45,841 bases of DNA. Origin: Novosphingobium lindaniclasticum LE124 (GTDB lineage Bacteria > Pseudomonadota > Alphaproteobacteria > Sphingomonadales > Sphingomonadaceae). The translations under genes were made by a program, and so were the position numbers. The DNA is taken from assembly GCF_000445125.1 (NCBI RefSeq), contig NZ_ATHL01000090.1, positions 1 to 45,841 of the forward strand, read 5' to 3'. Every line of letters begins with the position of its first letter. Position 1 is the first letter of the stretch. The notes under the pieces are model-generated. The model was not told the DNA's origin. It saw only the letters and a program-made list of their open reading frames with translations, and did no database searches. This document shows positions 8,300 to 16,260 of the stretch, piece after piece.

Positions 8300-8695
8300 T
8301 CACCCCTGCGCGTCTATCTCCGCGAAGACCTCGCGCGCCAGGCGGAAGCTGTCGACGCCTGCGGGGATGCCGACATAGACGGCGATCTGCAGCAGCACCT
8401 CGCGGATTTCCTCGCGCGTCAGCCCGTTGTTCAGGGCGCCGCGTATATGCGCCTTGAACTCATGGCTGCGATTGAGCGCCGCGATCATGCCGAGGTTGAG
8501 GATCGAACGGCTGCGGCGATCGAGGCCGGGCCGGTTCCAGATCTCGTCCCAGCAATATTTCGTCGTCAGTTCCTGCATGGCCCAGTTGAAGTCGTCCGCG
8601 CCGTCCAGCGCCTTGTCGACATAGGCGTCGCCCAGAACGGCGCGGCGGGTGGCAAGGCCCTGCTCGAACTTTTCATCCCTTGGCTTGTCGGTCAT
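8300..8695 (-). CDS. carboxymuconolactone decarboxylase-like (CMD/AhpD-fold) protein
   Basis: A 131-residue protein of the gamma-carboxymuconolactone decarboxylase family: EKFEQGLATRRAVLGDAYVD at the start, KYCWDEIWNRPGLDRRSRSI, then GMIAALNRSHEFKAHIRGAL and REEIREVLLQIAVYVGIPAG. It lacks a CxxC redox pair, so it resembles PcaC-type enzymes and not AhpD peroxidases. It is last in the minus-strand operon and starts on the final base of the DUF1330 stop (TGATG). True protocatechuate ortho-pathway genes are absent, so it probably decarboxylates or isomerises an intermediate of the island's own pathway. Confidence 0.85.
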   Translation of the reverse strand: MTDKPRDEKFEQGLATRRAVLGDAYVDKALDGADDFNWAMQELTTKYCWDEIWNRPGLDRRSRSILNLGMIAALNRSHEFKAHIRGALNNGLTREEIREVLLQIAVYVGIPAGVDSFRLAREVFAEIDAQG

Positions 8696-8988
8696 CAGTC
8701 CAGTCCTTCGACGATCAGGATTTCCACCTCGGCCGCCCCGTGCCGCTTCTCGCGCGCGGCGCGGTATGCGGGCGAGTCATGGCAGGCCTGTGCGGCCTCC
8801 ATGCTGGGGAACTCTATGACGACCGTGCGCTCGGAAGGCTCCGGGCCTTCGAGCGCCACCGAACGCCCGCCCCGCGAGAGCAGCGTCCCGCCGCCCGCGA
8901 TCAGGGCGGCGGGGCCGAGGGCCATGTAACCGGCGTAGGCCTGCGGGTCGCTCACGTTGACCCGGGCGATCCAGTAGGCTTTCGGCAT
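8695..8988 (-). CDS. DUF1330 small protein
   Basis: A 97-residue protein of the DUF1330 family, which has a dimeric ferredoxin-like alpha+beta-barrel fold. Typical segments are KAYWIARVNVSDPQAYAGYM, ALEGPEPSERTVVIEFPSME and the SPAYRAAREKR motif near the C-terminus. It lies three bases downstream of the monooxygenase and overlaps the next gene by one base. The family often accompanies catabolic oxygenases, and related folds act as isomerases or small cofactor-free oxygenases. Its role here is unknown. Confidence 0.85.
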   Translation of the reverse strand: MPKAYWIARVNVSDPQAYAGYMALGPAALIAGGGTLLSRGGRSVALEGPEPSERTVVIEFPSMEAAQACHDSPAYRAAREKRHGAAEVEILIVEGLD

Positions 8989-8991
8989 GGC

Positions 8992-10029
8992 TCAGGCGAA
9001 AGCCGGAAGCACTTCGTCGATGAAGAGACGCAGCGAGTCGCGCTTTTCCTCGAACGAGAGGCTGTTATCGACCCAGATGCTGTACTCGTCGACGCCCAGC
9101 GCCTCATAGCCCTTGAGGCGTTCGATCAGTTCGTCCGGCTTGCCGATCATGACGTTCTTGCGGAGCGTCTCTGGCACGTATTCGGGGAACTTCTCGGGAT
9201 TGACCGGCGGTACGGCCTTCTGGAAACCGTTGACCGGCGGGACCTTGTTGACGAACCAGGCGCCGAACGAGCGGAAGAAGTACGAAATGCCCTCGGCCGC
9301 CGCCTGCCAGTCGTCGTCGCCCGTGTGGACGTGGGCGTGCTGCAGGATCATGATCTTCGGGCGCTGCGTGATGTGCGGCGCGGCGGCCACGGCGTTCTCG
9401 AACTTGTCCATCAGGTCGGCCACTTCGGCATCGCCCTTGGCCAGCGGGGTCGCCATCACGTTGCAGCCGTTGGCCACGGCGAACTTGTGCGATTCCGGGT
9501 CGCGCGCGGCGATCCACAGCGGCGGGCGCGCCTGAACAGGCTTGGGCACGCTGGTGGAGGCGGGGAACTTCCAGATTTCGCCGTCATGCTCGACATCGCC
9601 TTCCCACAGCGGCTGGAGCAGCGGCACCATCTCGCGCAGGTACTTGCCGCCGTCGGTGGCGGATTCGCCGTTGAGCATGCGGTCGAATTCGAACTGGTAG
9701 GCGCCGCGCGCCAGGCCCACTTCGGCCCGGCCGTTGCTGATCACGTCGAGCAGCGCGGCTTCGCCGGCCATGCGAATCGGATGCCAGAACGGCGCGATGA
9801 AGGTGCCGGCACCCAGGCGGATGCGTTTGGTGCGGCCCGCGACGGCCGCCAGCAGCGGGATCGGGTTCGGGGAGATGGTATATTCCATCGCGTGGTGCTC
9901 GCCGATCCAGACTTTGTCCATGCCGCCGGCCTCGGCCATGTCGCACAATTCCAGCAGTTCCTGGAACAGCTTAGGGTGCGAAACGGAGTCGTCGTAGCGC
10001 TCCATGTGCAGAAAGATCGAGAACTTCAT
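8992..10029 (-). CDS. LLM-class (luciferase-like) flavin-dependent monooxygenase
   Basis: A 345-residue bacterial-luciferase-like TIM barrel. Typical segments are FSIFLHMERYDD, KVWIGEHHAMEYTISPNP, RIRLGAGTFIAPFWHPIRMA, NGRAEVGLARGAYQFEFDR and PPLWIAARDPES. This fold uses reduced FMN to oxygenate substrates and includes RutA and the pyridine-opening PyrA. I chose the ATG at 10029, preceded by AAGGATGG. It is first in a three-gene minus-strand operon, divergent from the permease, with the TGGTATACCA palindrome 81 to 90 bases upstream. The flavin reductase at 6099 is its likely partner. I infer that it makes the initial oxidative attack of the pathway. Confidence 0.9.
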   Translation of the reverse strand: MKFSIFLHMERYDDSVSHPKLFQELLELCDMAEAGGMDKVWIGEHHAMEYTISPNPIPLLAAVAGRTKRIRLGAGTFIAPFWHPIRMAGEAALLDVISNGRAEVGLARGAYQFEFDRMLNGESATDGGKYLREMVPLLQPLWEGDVEHDGEIWKFPASTSVPKPVQARPPLWIAARDPESHKFAVANGCNVMATPLAKGDAEVADLMDKFENAVAAAPHITQRPKIMILQHAHVHTGDDDWQAAAEGISYFFRSFGAWFVNKVPPVNGFQKAVPPVNPEKFPEYVPETLRKNVMIGKPDELIERLKGYEALGVDEYSIWVDNSLSFEEKRDSLRLFIDEVLPAFA

Positions 10030-10109
10030 CTTCCATCCTTTTCCCTGCCTCGCTGAGGGGAGGCTCAAAATTTCTCTTGCGACTCACTCGAAGCAAGAAT
10101 ACCGTCCGA

Positions 10110-10119
10110 TGGTATACCA
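10110..10119. promoter_or_regulatory. GntR-type operator shared with the DUF1185 promoter
   Basis: A perfect ten-base palindrome TGGTATACCA in the 122-base divergent region between the monooxygenase (-) and the permease (+). It is identical to the copy at 3150-3159; I saw no third copy in the window. A TTGCA element lies upstream of the palindrome on the monooxygenase-reading strand, similar to the TTGCA in front of the other copy. Binding by the island's GntR protein is inferred. Confidence 0.55.
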
Positions 10120-10151
10120 CAAAAACGATGGTGCAAGAGGATAACTGAAGC

Positions 10152-11552
10152 ATGGCTAAAGCGGGCGACACCTCGGCCGGCGTGATCGAGGAAAACAGCA
10201 TCGGCTTCGTGCCGCTGGCACAGCGCCACGGCAAAGTGCGCGATCTCTTCACGCTCTGGTTCACCACCAACATCGCCCCGCTGCCGGTCGTCACCGGCGG
10301 CATGGCCGTGCAGGTCTATCACCTGCCGCTGACCTGGGGCATCACTGCGATCGTGCTCGGCCATCTCGTCGGCGCCCTCGTGCTCGGCGCCTGTTCGGCG
10401 CAGGGACCGCAGATGGGTCTGGCGCAGATGATCCAGAGCCGCGGGCAGTTCGGCCGCTACGGCGCGCTGCTGGTGGTGACGTTCGCTACCCTGCTCTACG
10501 TCGGGTTCTTCATTTCCAACATCGTCCTGGCCGCCAAGTCGGTCCATGCGCTGCAACCCGCCGTCGGCCTGCCGGTCGGCGCCGTGATCTGCGCGCTGGC
10601 GGCCGCTGGTATCGGCATCCTGGGCTACAACGTCATCCATCTGCTCAACCGGGTGGGCATGTGGTTCATGGGCGCGGGCCTCATCTTCGCTTTCGCCAAT
10701 CTCGTGGCGCTCATGCCGTCCGAACTCTGGACCCAGGGCCAGGGCTCGATGATCGGCTGGCTGGCGATGTTCTCGCTGGCAGCGGTATGGCACATTTCCT
10801 ACGCTTGCTACACTTCCGATTACTCGCGCTACCTGCCGCCCAGCGTCGGCATCCGCGCGCCCTTCCTGGCGAGCTTCGCCGGCGCGGCGCTGGGCGCGGG
10901 CGCCTCGTTCATCCTGGGCGCGGTGGCCGTTGCCGGAGCCCCGGCCGACGCCGATCCGATGGCGATCGTCAGCGGTGCGACCGGCGCGCTGGCACCGGTG
11001 CTGATGGCGCTGTTCGTCTTCAACATCATCAGCCACAACGCCCTCAACATCTACGGCGCAGTGCTGTCGCTCATCACCATGGCGCAGACCTTCTTCGCTT
11101 CCTGGCACCCCGGCCGCAAGGCGCGCGTCGTGCTCTCGACCCTGGTGCTGGCGGTCTGCCTGGTCATCGCGACGACCTCTGCGGACAACTTCGTGCCCCG
11201 CTTCATCGGCTTCGTGATCGGCCTGATGGTCGTCCTGGCGCCCTGGGCCACGATCAACATCGTCGACTTCTACTTCATCCGTAAGGGCCGTTATGACATC
11301 GACTCGTTCTTCCGGGCGGACGGAGGCATCTACGGCCGGATCGACCTGAAGGCTTCGGCGGCCTACCTCGCCGGCATAGCCGTCCAGCTGCCGTTCCTGG
11401 CCAGCAGCTTCTACACCGGTCCCCTCGCCGCGGCGATGGGCGGCGTGGACGTGGGCTGGCTGATCGCCCCGGTCGTCACCACGGCCGTCTACCTGGCCCT
11501 CGGCGCCAAGCGGAAGGCGGAACTCACCGCCGCCGCCTGCCCGGCCGAATGA
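10152..11552 (+). CDS. NCS1 family purine/cytosine-type permease
   Basis: A 466-residue membrane protein with about twelve hydrophobic segments, matching the purine-cytosine permease branch of nucleobase:cation symporter-1. Visible signatures are RDLFTLWFTTNIAPLPVVTG in the first helix region, GQFGRYGALLVV, and the diagnostic SYACYTSDYSRYLPP near residue 220. NCS1 carriers import nucleobases, hydantoins, allantoin, pyridoxine or thiamine with a cation. It is divergent from the flavin monooxygenase and shares its operator, which strongly suggests import of the pathway's nitrogen-heterocyclic substrate. The exact substrate is not predictable by eye. Confidence 0.9.
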   Translation: MAKAGDTSAGVIEENSIGFVPLAQRHGKVRDLFTLWFTTNIAPLPVVTGGMAVQVYHLPLTWGITAIVLGHLVGALVLGACSAQGPQMGLAQMIQSRGQFGRYGALLVVTFATLLYVGFFISNIVLAAKSVHALQPAVGLPVGAVICALAAAGIGILGYNVIHLLNRVGMWFMGAGLIFAFANLVALMPSELWTQGQGSMIGWLAMFSLAAVWHISYACYTSDYSRYLPPSVGIRAPFLASFAGAALGAGASFILGAVAVAGAPADADPMAIVSGATGALAPVLMALFVFNIISHNALNIYGAVLSLITMAQTFFASWHPGRKARVVLSTLVLAVCLVIATTSADNFVPRFIGFVIGLMVVLAPWATINIVDFYFIRKGRYDIDSFFRADGGIYGRIDLKASAAYLAGIAVQLPFLASSFYTGPLAAAMGGVDVGWLIAPVVTTAVYLALGAKRKAELTAAACPAE

Positions 11553-11575
11553 ACACGCACACCTGGGAGAGCGAC

Positions 11576-12712
11576 ATGGCCACGATAGCCCCCGATCACG
11601 ACATCAAAGCCTTCCTCTCCAGCGCGGAGGAAATCATCGACGAGGCCCGCAACGGCCGGATGTTCATCCTCGTCGATGACGAGGACCGCGAGAACGAGGG
11701 GGACCTCGTGATCCCCGCGCAAATGGCGACGCCCGAGAAGATCAACTTCATGGCGCGCTACGGTAAAGGCCTGATCTGCCTGGCCATGACCGAGGCGCGT
11801 GTCGGCCAGCTTGGCATCGGGCTGATGAGCGCGCGCAACGGCACGCAGTACGGCACGGCCTTCACCACCTCGATCGAGGCGCGGGTCGGCGTCACCACCG
11901 GCATCTCGGCCGCGGACCGGGCAAGGACCATCGCCGTCGCCATCGACGGTAGCAAGGGCAGCGAGGAGATCGTCACGCCCGGCCACGTCTTCCCGCTGAT
12001 CGCCCGCGAAGGCGGCGTGCTCGTCCGCGCCGGCCATACCGAAGCGGCTGTCGACGTCGCGCGGCTGGCCGGGCTCAACCCTTCGGGCGTGATCTGCGAG
12101 ATCATGAACGAAGACGGCACCATGGCGCGTCTCGGCGACCTCCTGGCCTTTTCGCAGCTTCACGGCCTCAAGGTCGGCACGATCCGCGATCTCATCGCCT
12201 ATCGCCGCCGCCACGACAATCTGGTCGAGCGCACCGCGCAGGTCAAATTCCAGAGCCGCTGGGGCGGCGAGTGGCAGGCCATCACCTATCGCAACCGCGC
12301 CACCGACACCGAGCAGATCGCGCTGGTGAAAGGCAGGATCGACCCGGCAAAGCCCACGCTGGTAAGGATGCATGTCATTTCCACGCTCACCGATATCTTC
12401 GCGGGAGAGACCGGCGGATCGGGCGTGCTGGAAACCGCCATGCAGACAATCGCGGAGGAAGGCAGCGGGGTGGTGATCGCCATCAACCGCGCACGCAACG
12501 ACCGCTTCACCATGGCACTGAAAGCACAGGCCGGCACGCTCTCGCCCGCCGACATGGACGAACTGCGCGACTACGGCGTGGGTGCGATGATCCTCACGGA
12601 CCTCGGGATCGAGAAGATGGTGCTGTTGACCAATACGCACCGTACGCCGGTGGCGCTGGCGGGCTACGGCCTCTCGATCGAAGGCGAGCGGCCTATAAAA
12701 CCGCGCGGCTGA
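11576..12712 (+). CDS. ribB: 3,4-dihydroxy-2-butanone 4-phosphate synthase with degenerate GTP cyclohydrolase II domain
   Basis: A fusion of about 378 residues. Residues 10-205 are DHBP synthase (RibB) with its acidic metal/substrate loop [11 protein letters not shown] and the [10 protein letters not shown] motif, so this riboflavin-precursor activity should be intact. Residues 215-375 align with GTP cyclohydrolase II, but its zinc-binding cysteines are missing: where RibA has HSECLTGD and CDCG, this protein reads HVISTLTD and GETGG. That half is therefore probably inactive, as in RibBX-type proteins. I chose the ATG at 11576 (GGGAGA site); an alternative ATG at 11549 overlaps the permease stop but has no ribosome site. 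Placing a flavin-synthesis gene in the island would raise FMN for the monooxygenase pair. Confidence 0.85.
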   Translation: MATIAPDHDIKAFLSSAEEIIDEARNGRMFILVDDEDRENEGDLVIPAQMATPEKINFMARYGKGLICLAMTEARVGQLGIGLMSARNGTQYGTAFTTSIEARVGVTTGISAADRARTIAVAIDGSKGSEEIVTPGHVFPLIAREGGVLVRAGHTEAAVDVARLAGLNPSGVICEIMNEDGTMARLGDLLAFSQLHGLKVGTIRDLIAYRRRHDNLVERTAQVKFQSRWGGEWQAITYRNRATDTEQIALVKGRIDPAKPTLVRMHVISTLTDIFAGETGGSGVLETAMQTIAEEGSGVVIAINRARNDRFTMALKAQAGTLSPADMDELRDYGVGAMILTDLGIEKMVLLTNTHRTPVALAGYGLSIEGERPIKPRG

Positions 12713-12798
12713 ACCCGGAAAGGCGAGGCGCCGCCTAAAACGCATATTCGACAGTCCCGTCATCCTCGCTGCGGCCGCCTTGCCGCAAAGGAAGAGTC

Positions 12799-14118
12799 AT
12801 GCTCCCCGTCATCGCCCCCGTCCTCGCCCCCGTCGTCCTGGCCGCAACCGCGCCGACGACGATCCCCGCTTGCACCGATCCCGCCACTTGCCCGGCACCG
12901 AGCGCCGAAGCCGCAGCTTCGGCCGACCCCGCGCCCGCTTCGAAACCGGACGCTCCGGCGCAAGTTCCGGCCGCGGAAGTTCCGGTGAAGGCCAAGCTGA
13001 ACATCGGCGCGGCGCTGCGCGGTCGCTTCGATTTGCGCTTCAACGATGTGGGCAGCGCCGGTCAGCGCCGGACGTCGAACCACCTCTCGTTCGACACGCT
13101 GGCGCTCACCGCCGACTACGATTCCGAGAAATTCTTCGGCGCCGCGCAGTACCGCTTCTACGGCGCCAGCTTCATCTACGGCAAGAACGGCGGCTACGAA
13201 GGCTATCCCGGCGAAGTCCAGTTCCTGATGTACGCCTATGCCGGTGCCAAGCTGAGCAAGGAGGACAGCGTGACCGTCGGCATTCAACCGGTGCCGTTCG
13301 ACGATCGCTACTGGGGCTCCTCGATCCTGGACGACCTGGGCTTCGTCTACGGCATGGAGGAAGTCTACAACCTCGGCATCAAGTACAAGCGCCAGACCTC
13401 CGACCTGCGGGTTGAACTCGGCTTCTTCCCCGGCAGCGGGCCTGCCGTGATGGGCATCAGCCGCGATGCCGCACGCTATTCCACGAACATCGCCAGGGCC
13501 GACAGCTACGTCCCCAACGGCTCGCAGAACGACGAACGGAAGATGGTGATCGGCAACGTCCAGTACGCGCTGATCAACCAGCCGAATACCACGCTGAAGG
13601 CCACCGCCTCGGCCTGGGTGTCCAGCATCTACAACTTCGACACGAACGACGAAGGCAGCAAGCACCTCTTCGCCTTCAGCCTCACCGGCAGCCACGGTCC
13701 CTGGAGCGCCAAGGCGCTGGTCGCGCGGCAGGACATCGATCCGCGTAATGCCGGCCGCAACGACATGATAACCATGGGCGGCTTCGACGGCAGCTACAAT
13801 GTCGCCGCCAAGGGCACTTACGCTTTCGGTGAGATCGGCCGAACGATCGATACCGGCAAGTTCCCTTTCGATCTGCTCGTCTATGCCAACTACGGCAAGT
13901 TCATGAAGGACGCCGCCGGCTTCAAGGACAGCGAGCGCTTCGACCTGGGCGCAGTATGGACCGCCAAGGACAAGGGCAGGATCAAGGTCTATTCCGAATT
14001 CCTGCTCGGCCGGAACGATCCGTTCGTCGGAGCCGGACAGTTCATCTCGGGCGCGGCGCAAGGCGGCGACGACAAGTGGAAGGCGGCCTTCATGATGATC
14101 TTCGGCTACTATTTCTAG
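12799..14118 (+). CDS. outer-membrane beta-barrel porin
   Basis: A 439-residue protein. A hydrophobic start (MLPVIAPVLAPVVLAAT) is followed by an Ala/Pro-rich linker to about residue 70. The rest is alternating amphipathic beta strands rich in Tyr, Phe and Gly, ending in MMIFGYYF with a terminal Phe, the usual outer-membrane assembly signal. The barrel reads like the carbohydrate/aromatic-acid porins of sphingomonads. It lies 86 bases after ribB with an AAAGGAAGAG site, so it may belong to the permease operon and admit the same substrate. The N-terminal signal is atypical (no basic residues after Met), so export could start from a different codon. Confidence 0.75.
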   Translation: MLPVIAPVLAPVVLAATAPTTIPACTDPATCPAPSAEAAASADPAPASKPDAPAQVPAAEVPVKAKLNIGAALRGRFDLRFNDVGSAGQRRTSNHLSFDTLALTADYDSEKFFGAAQYRFYGASFIYGKNGGYEGYPGEVQFLMYAYAGAKLSKEDSVTVGIQPVPFDDRYWGSSILDDLGFVYGMEEVYNLGIKYKRQTSDLRVELGFFPGSGPAVMGISRDAARYSTNIARADSYVPNGSQNDERKMVIGNVQYALINQPNTTLKATASAWVSSIYNFDTNDEGSKHLFAFSLTGSHGPWSAKALVARQDIDPRNAGRNDMITMGGFDGSYNVAAKGTYAFGEIGRTIDTGKFPFDLLVYANYGKFMKDAAGFKDSERFDLGAVWTAKDKGRIKVYSEFLLGRNDPFVGAGQFISGAAQGGDDKWKAAFMMIFGYYF

Positions 14119-14165
14119 AGCGGTTTCCGAGTCATCAGGTAATTCCACCTGATTGGAAAATGCTC
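14117..14165. repeat. Imperfect 49-base palindrome after the porin gene
   Basis: Nested arms GAGC/GCTC, TTTCC/GGAAA and ATCAGGT/ACCTGAT (14134-14140 and 14147-14153) around an AATTCC loop form a long imperfect hairpin. It begins on the last bases of the porin stop codon. There is no T-run, so it is more likely a dispersed palindromic repeat or 3'-end stabiliser than a classical terminator. Confidence 0.5.
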
Positions 14166-14207
14166 CAATGGGCGATCTTCCGGCAAACGGCTGAACGCCC
14201 TTCCCGG

Positions 14208-15485
14208 TCAGGCCGCGACCTGGCGGGCCGGATCGCTTGCGGCATCGTCCAGGGCCCTGCGGATTGTCGCCTCGCAGAGGCCGAAATCGGCGATGTCGTA
14301 GTGGTGGCGGCGCAAGCGGGCATGGCTGCGGCGCGCGGCGAAGCGGGCCATCCGGCGCTCCACGTCCGACGTGAAGGGCATGCCCAGGCTGTGGTAGACC
14401 CGGCGCATCTCGCTGCGCCAGTCTAGCTGCATTTCGTGGAAATCGACCGTCACGCTCGGCCCGGAATGACGGCTCAGGCCTTCGTCGATCCGCTGTTTGC
14501 GCAGCGCGGTCTTGGCCAGCCATTCCCGCCCGATCCACAGCGGATCGGCGCTGCGGCTCTGTACCGCCATCTGATTATGGACCAGCGAGGCGGACGACCC
14601 CACCACGCTCACCGGATCGCGCTCCAGCACGACAAGGCGGGCGTCGGGAAACACCTCGAGCACGGTTCGCAGATCCTGTCCGAACTGCGGGATCTTCAGC
14701 ACCCATGGCCGGTCGCGCTGGTCGCCGCGCAACCAGCGGATGGTCTGCAAGTAGGCCCGGAACTCTTCATAGACCGTCCTGCAGTCCGCCGCCTCGCCCG
14801 CGCGCGCAAAGGAGGGTATGCGCCACTGCGCCTCGAACGCCGCTCCATAAAGGGCGATGTTGTGGATTCCGATCTCCTCGTCCGCCGCGAAAGCCGAGGC
14901 GGGATGGATAATCTTGAATTGCGGATTGAGCCATGACGCCAGGCGCAGCGCGAACCAGCCGCGGACGATCCGATCGTCGAAGCCCTTGTGCATCCGTCGC
15001 GGCAGGGGATTCCAGCTTTCGAAGAAGCGCGTGAAGGTCAGGCCGGGATCGCAGGCCAGCATACGCTGCATCCGCGTGCTGCCGGATCGCATCTGCCCGA
15101 CGATGATGATCGGCCGTTCGATCGGAACCTCAAGGATCTCCGGGCGGCGCTGCCACAATGCCGCAGCGCGCAGCCGGTTCGCGAGTGCGGCTACCAACTG
15201 GCCGTAAGCGATGGTCGTCCCCAGCGAGGTGAGCGCCGCTTCCTGCGCCAAAGCCTCGCAAAGCCTCTCCAGCCGCCCGCGCCATCCGTTGTCCAGACCG
15301 AAATCGCTGAGCCCGACGGCGCCTGCGGCGGCCTTCATCAAAGCGGCGGGATGCAGTTCGGGCCGCTGGAGCCAGCCGCGCTGCCAGCATCGTTCGAGCC
15401 AGACATCCGCCTGCTCCGCCGAAGAGCGCCGGTCCGGCTGGCGGGCAGGTCGTTGAACGGGGCGGCTTAAAGGGGTTGGCGCCAT
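14208..15485 (-). CDS. sulfotransferase family protein
   Basis: A 425-residue protein of the PAPS-dependent sulfotransferase superfamily. The 5'-phosphosulfate loop is PIIIVGQMRSGSTRMQRML near residue 125, and the 3'-phosphate-binding segment is RLVVLERDPVSVVGSSASL near residue 285. There is no signal peptide or membrane segment. I took the ATG at 15485; a TTG 42 bases upstream is possible, but neither has a convincing ribosome site. Neighbours give no hint of the acceptor. Many sphingomonad homologues of this type are uncharacterised and may sulfate lipids, glycans or phenolics. Confidence 0.8.
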   Translation of the reverse strand: MAPTPLSRPVQRPARQPDRRSSAEQADVWLERCWQRGWLQRPELHPAALMKAAAGAVGLSDFGLDNGWRGRLERLCEALAQEAALTSLGTTIAYGQLVAALANRLRAAALWQRRPEILEVPIERPIIIVGQMRSGSTRMQRMLACDPGLTFTRFFESWNPLPRRMHKGFDDRIVRGWFALRLASWLNPQFKIIHPASAFAADEEIGIHNIALYGAAFEAQWRIPSFARAGEAADCRTVYEEFRAYLQTIRWLRGDQRDRPWVLKIPQFGQDLRTVLEVFPDARLVVLERDPVSVVGSSASLVHNQMAVQSRSADPLWIGREWLAKTALRKQRIDEGLSRHSGPSVTVDFHEMQLDWRSEMRRVYHSLGMPFTSDVERRMARFAARRSHARLRRHHYDIADFGLCEATIRRALDDAASDPARQVAA

Positions 15486-15581
15486 CCGGAGCGGGGTGCT
15501 TTCGAGAGCAAAAAGGGCACGCGGCAAGCGGCAGCGCCCAAGGAGAGAGGCCAGGTATCGATCGACACCCGGCCCATCCGC

Positions 15582-16124
15582 TTACATGGCGTGGTCGGCG
15601 CCCTTCCCGGAGGGCATCTTCTGCAACATCGAGAGGTGCTGCTTCACGATCGGCACGGCAGCCTTGGCGCTGGTCTTCAGCGGGGCCTTGTCGCCGCCCG
15701 ATGCATAGGACTGGTGCAAGTCGAGCGCCGCCTGGTGCGCGGGCAATTGCTGGCCGATATAGAGCCGGTCGAAATCCGCCGCAGATGCAGTCTGGAGTTC
15801 GTTGATCGATGCCGTCGCCCCGGCATCCAGCGCCGGCGCCATGGGCGACAGGCCCGCCGCCTGCGCTGCCTTGATCGTGGCGGCGGTGGTCTTCCGGTGA
15901 TGGTCGATCATCATCTGCGCGAACTTGCGCACAGCCGGATCCCGGGACTTCTCGAGCGCGATCTGGCTGGAGTTGATCTCGTAGAGATCGCTCATGCCCG
16001 CAGCCTTCACATAAGGCATCGCCTGCATCTTCGCCTCTGCCGGCGGAGGTGGCGGCGGGGTTTGCGCAAAGACCGGAGCGGCCGTCAGGGCAAGAACGAG
16101 CGCAAGACCTGTAAGCTTGATCAT
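15582..16124 (-). CDS. DUF4142 secreted protein
   Basis: A 180-residue protein with a clear Sec signal peptide (MIKLTGLALVLALTAAPVFA), a proline run, then a helical DUF4142 domain: YVKAAGMSDLYEINSSQIAL, SRDPAVRKFAQMMIDHHRKT, and the later segment DRLYIGQQLPAHQAALDLHQ. The His-rich helical bundle resembles ferritin-like DUF305/DUF4142 proteins, whose function is not settled. An AAGGAG site precedes the ATG. A perfect FNR/FixK-type box lies 68 bases upstream, suggesting control by oxygen or another CRP/FNR-family signal. Confidence 0.88.
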   Translation of the reverse strand: MIKLTGLALVLALTAAPVFAQTPPPPPPAEAKMQAMPYVKAAGMSDLYEINSSQIALEKSRDPAVRKFAQMMIDHHRKTTAATIKAAQAAGLSPMAPALDAGATASINELQTASAADFDRLYIGQQLPAHQAALDLHQSYASGGDKAPLKTSAKAAVPIVKQHLSMLQKMPSGKGADHAM

Positions 16125-16191
16125 GAAGTTCTCCTTATGGATCTCGCGGCAACCGTCCGTTTGACACTAAGTTCCGGTGCGAACGCGCAAG

Positions 16192-16205
16192 TTGATCGCG
16201 ATCAA
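16192..16205. promoter_or_regulatory. FNR/FixK-type binding site
   Basis: TTGATCGCGATCAA is an exact match to the FNR/Anr/FixK consensus TTGAT-N4-ATCAA. Read on the minus strand it lies 68 bases upstream of the DUF4142 start, and a weak -10-like TAGTGT follows 22 bases after the box, compatible with class II activation. The gene on its other side (YihY) ends at 16261, so DUF4142 is the only plausible target. Confidence 0.65.
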
Positions 16206-16260
16206 CAATGACAACTGCCATCTCCGCTCCCTATCCCGGTACTTGCGCGCGGGCGGCGCC

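Noticed and set aside
8300..8695. Assignment of the CMD protein to the beta-ketoadipate pathway as pcaC
   Set aside because: No pcaGH, pcaB or pcaD is present; the gene is coupled to a flavin monooxygenase, and protocatechuate here is handled by meta cleavage.
3189..12712. Interpretation of the island as the Rut uracil pathway
   Set aside because: The LLM oxygenase, flavin reductase, hydrolase and a nucleobase-type permease are present, but RutB, RutC and RutE are absent, the permease is NCS1 rather than RutG type, and extra genes (DUF1185, two ALDHs, CMD, DUF1330) do not fit.
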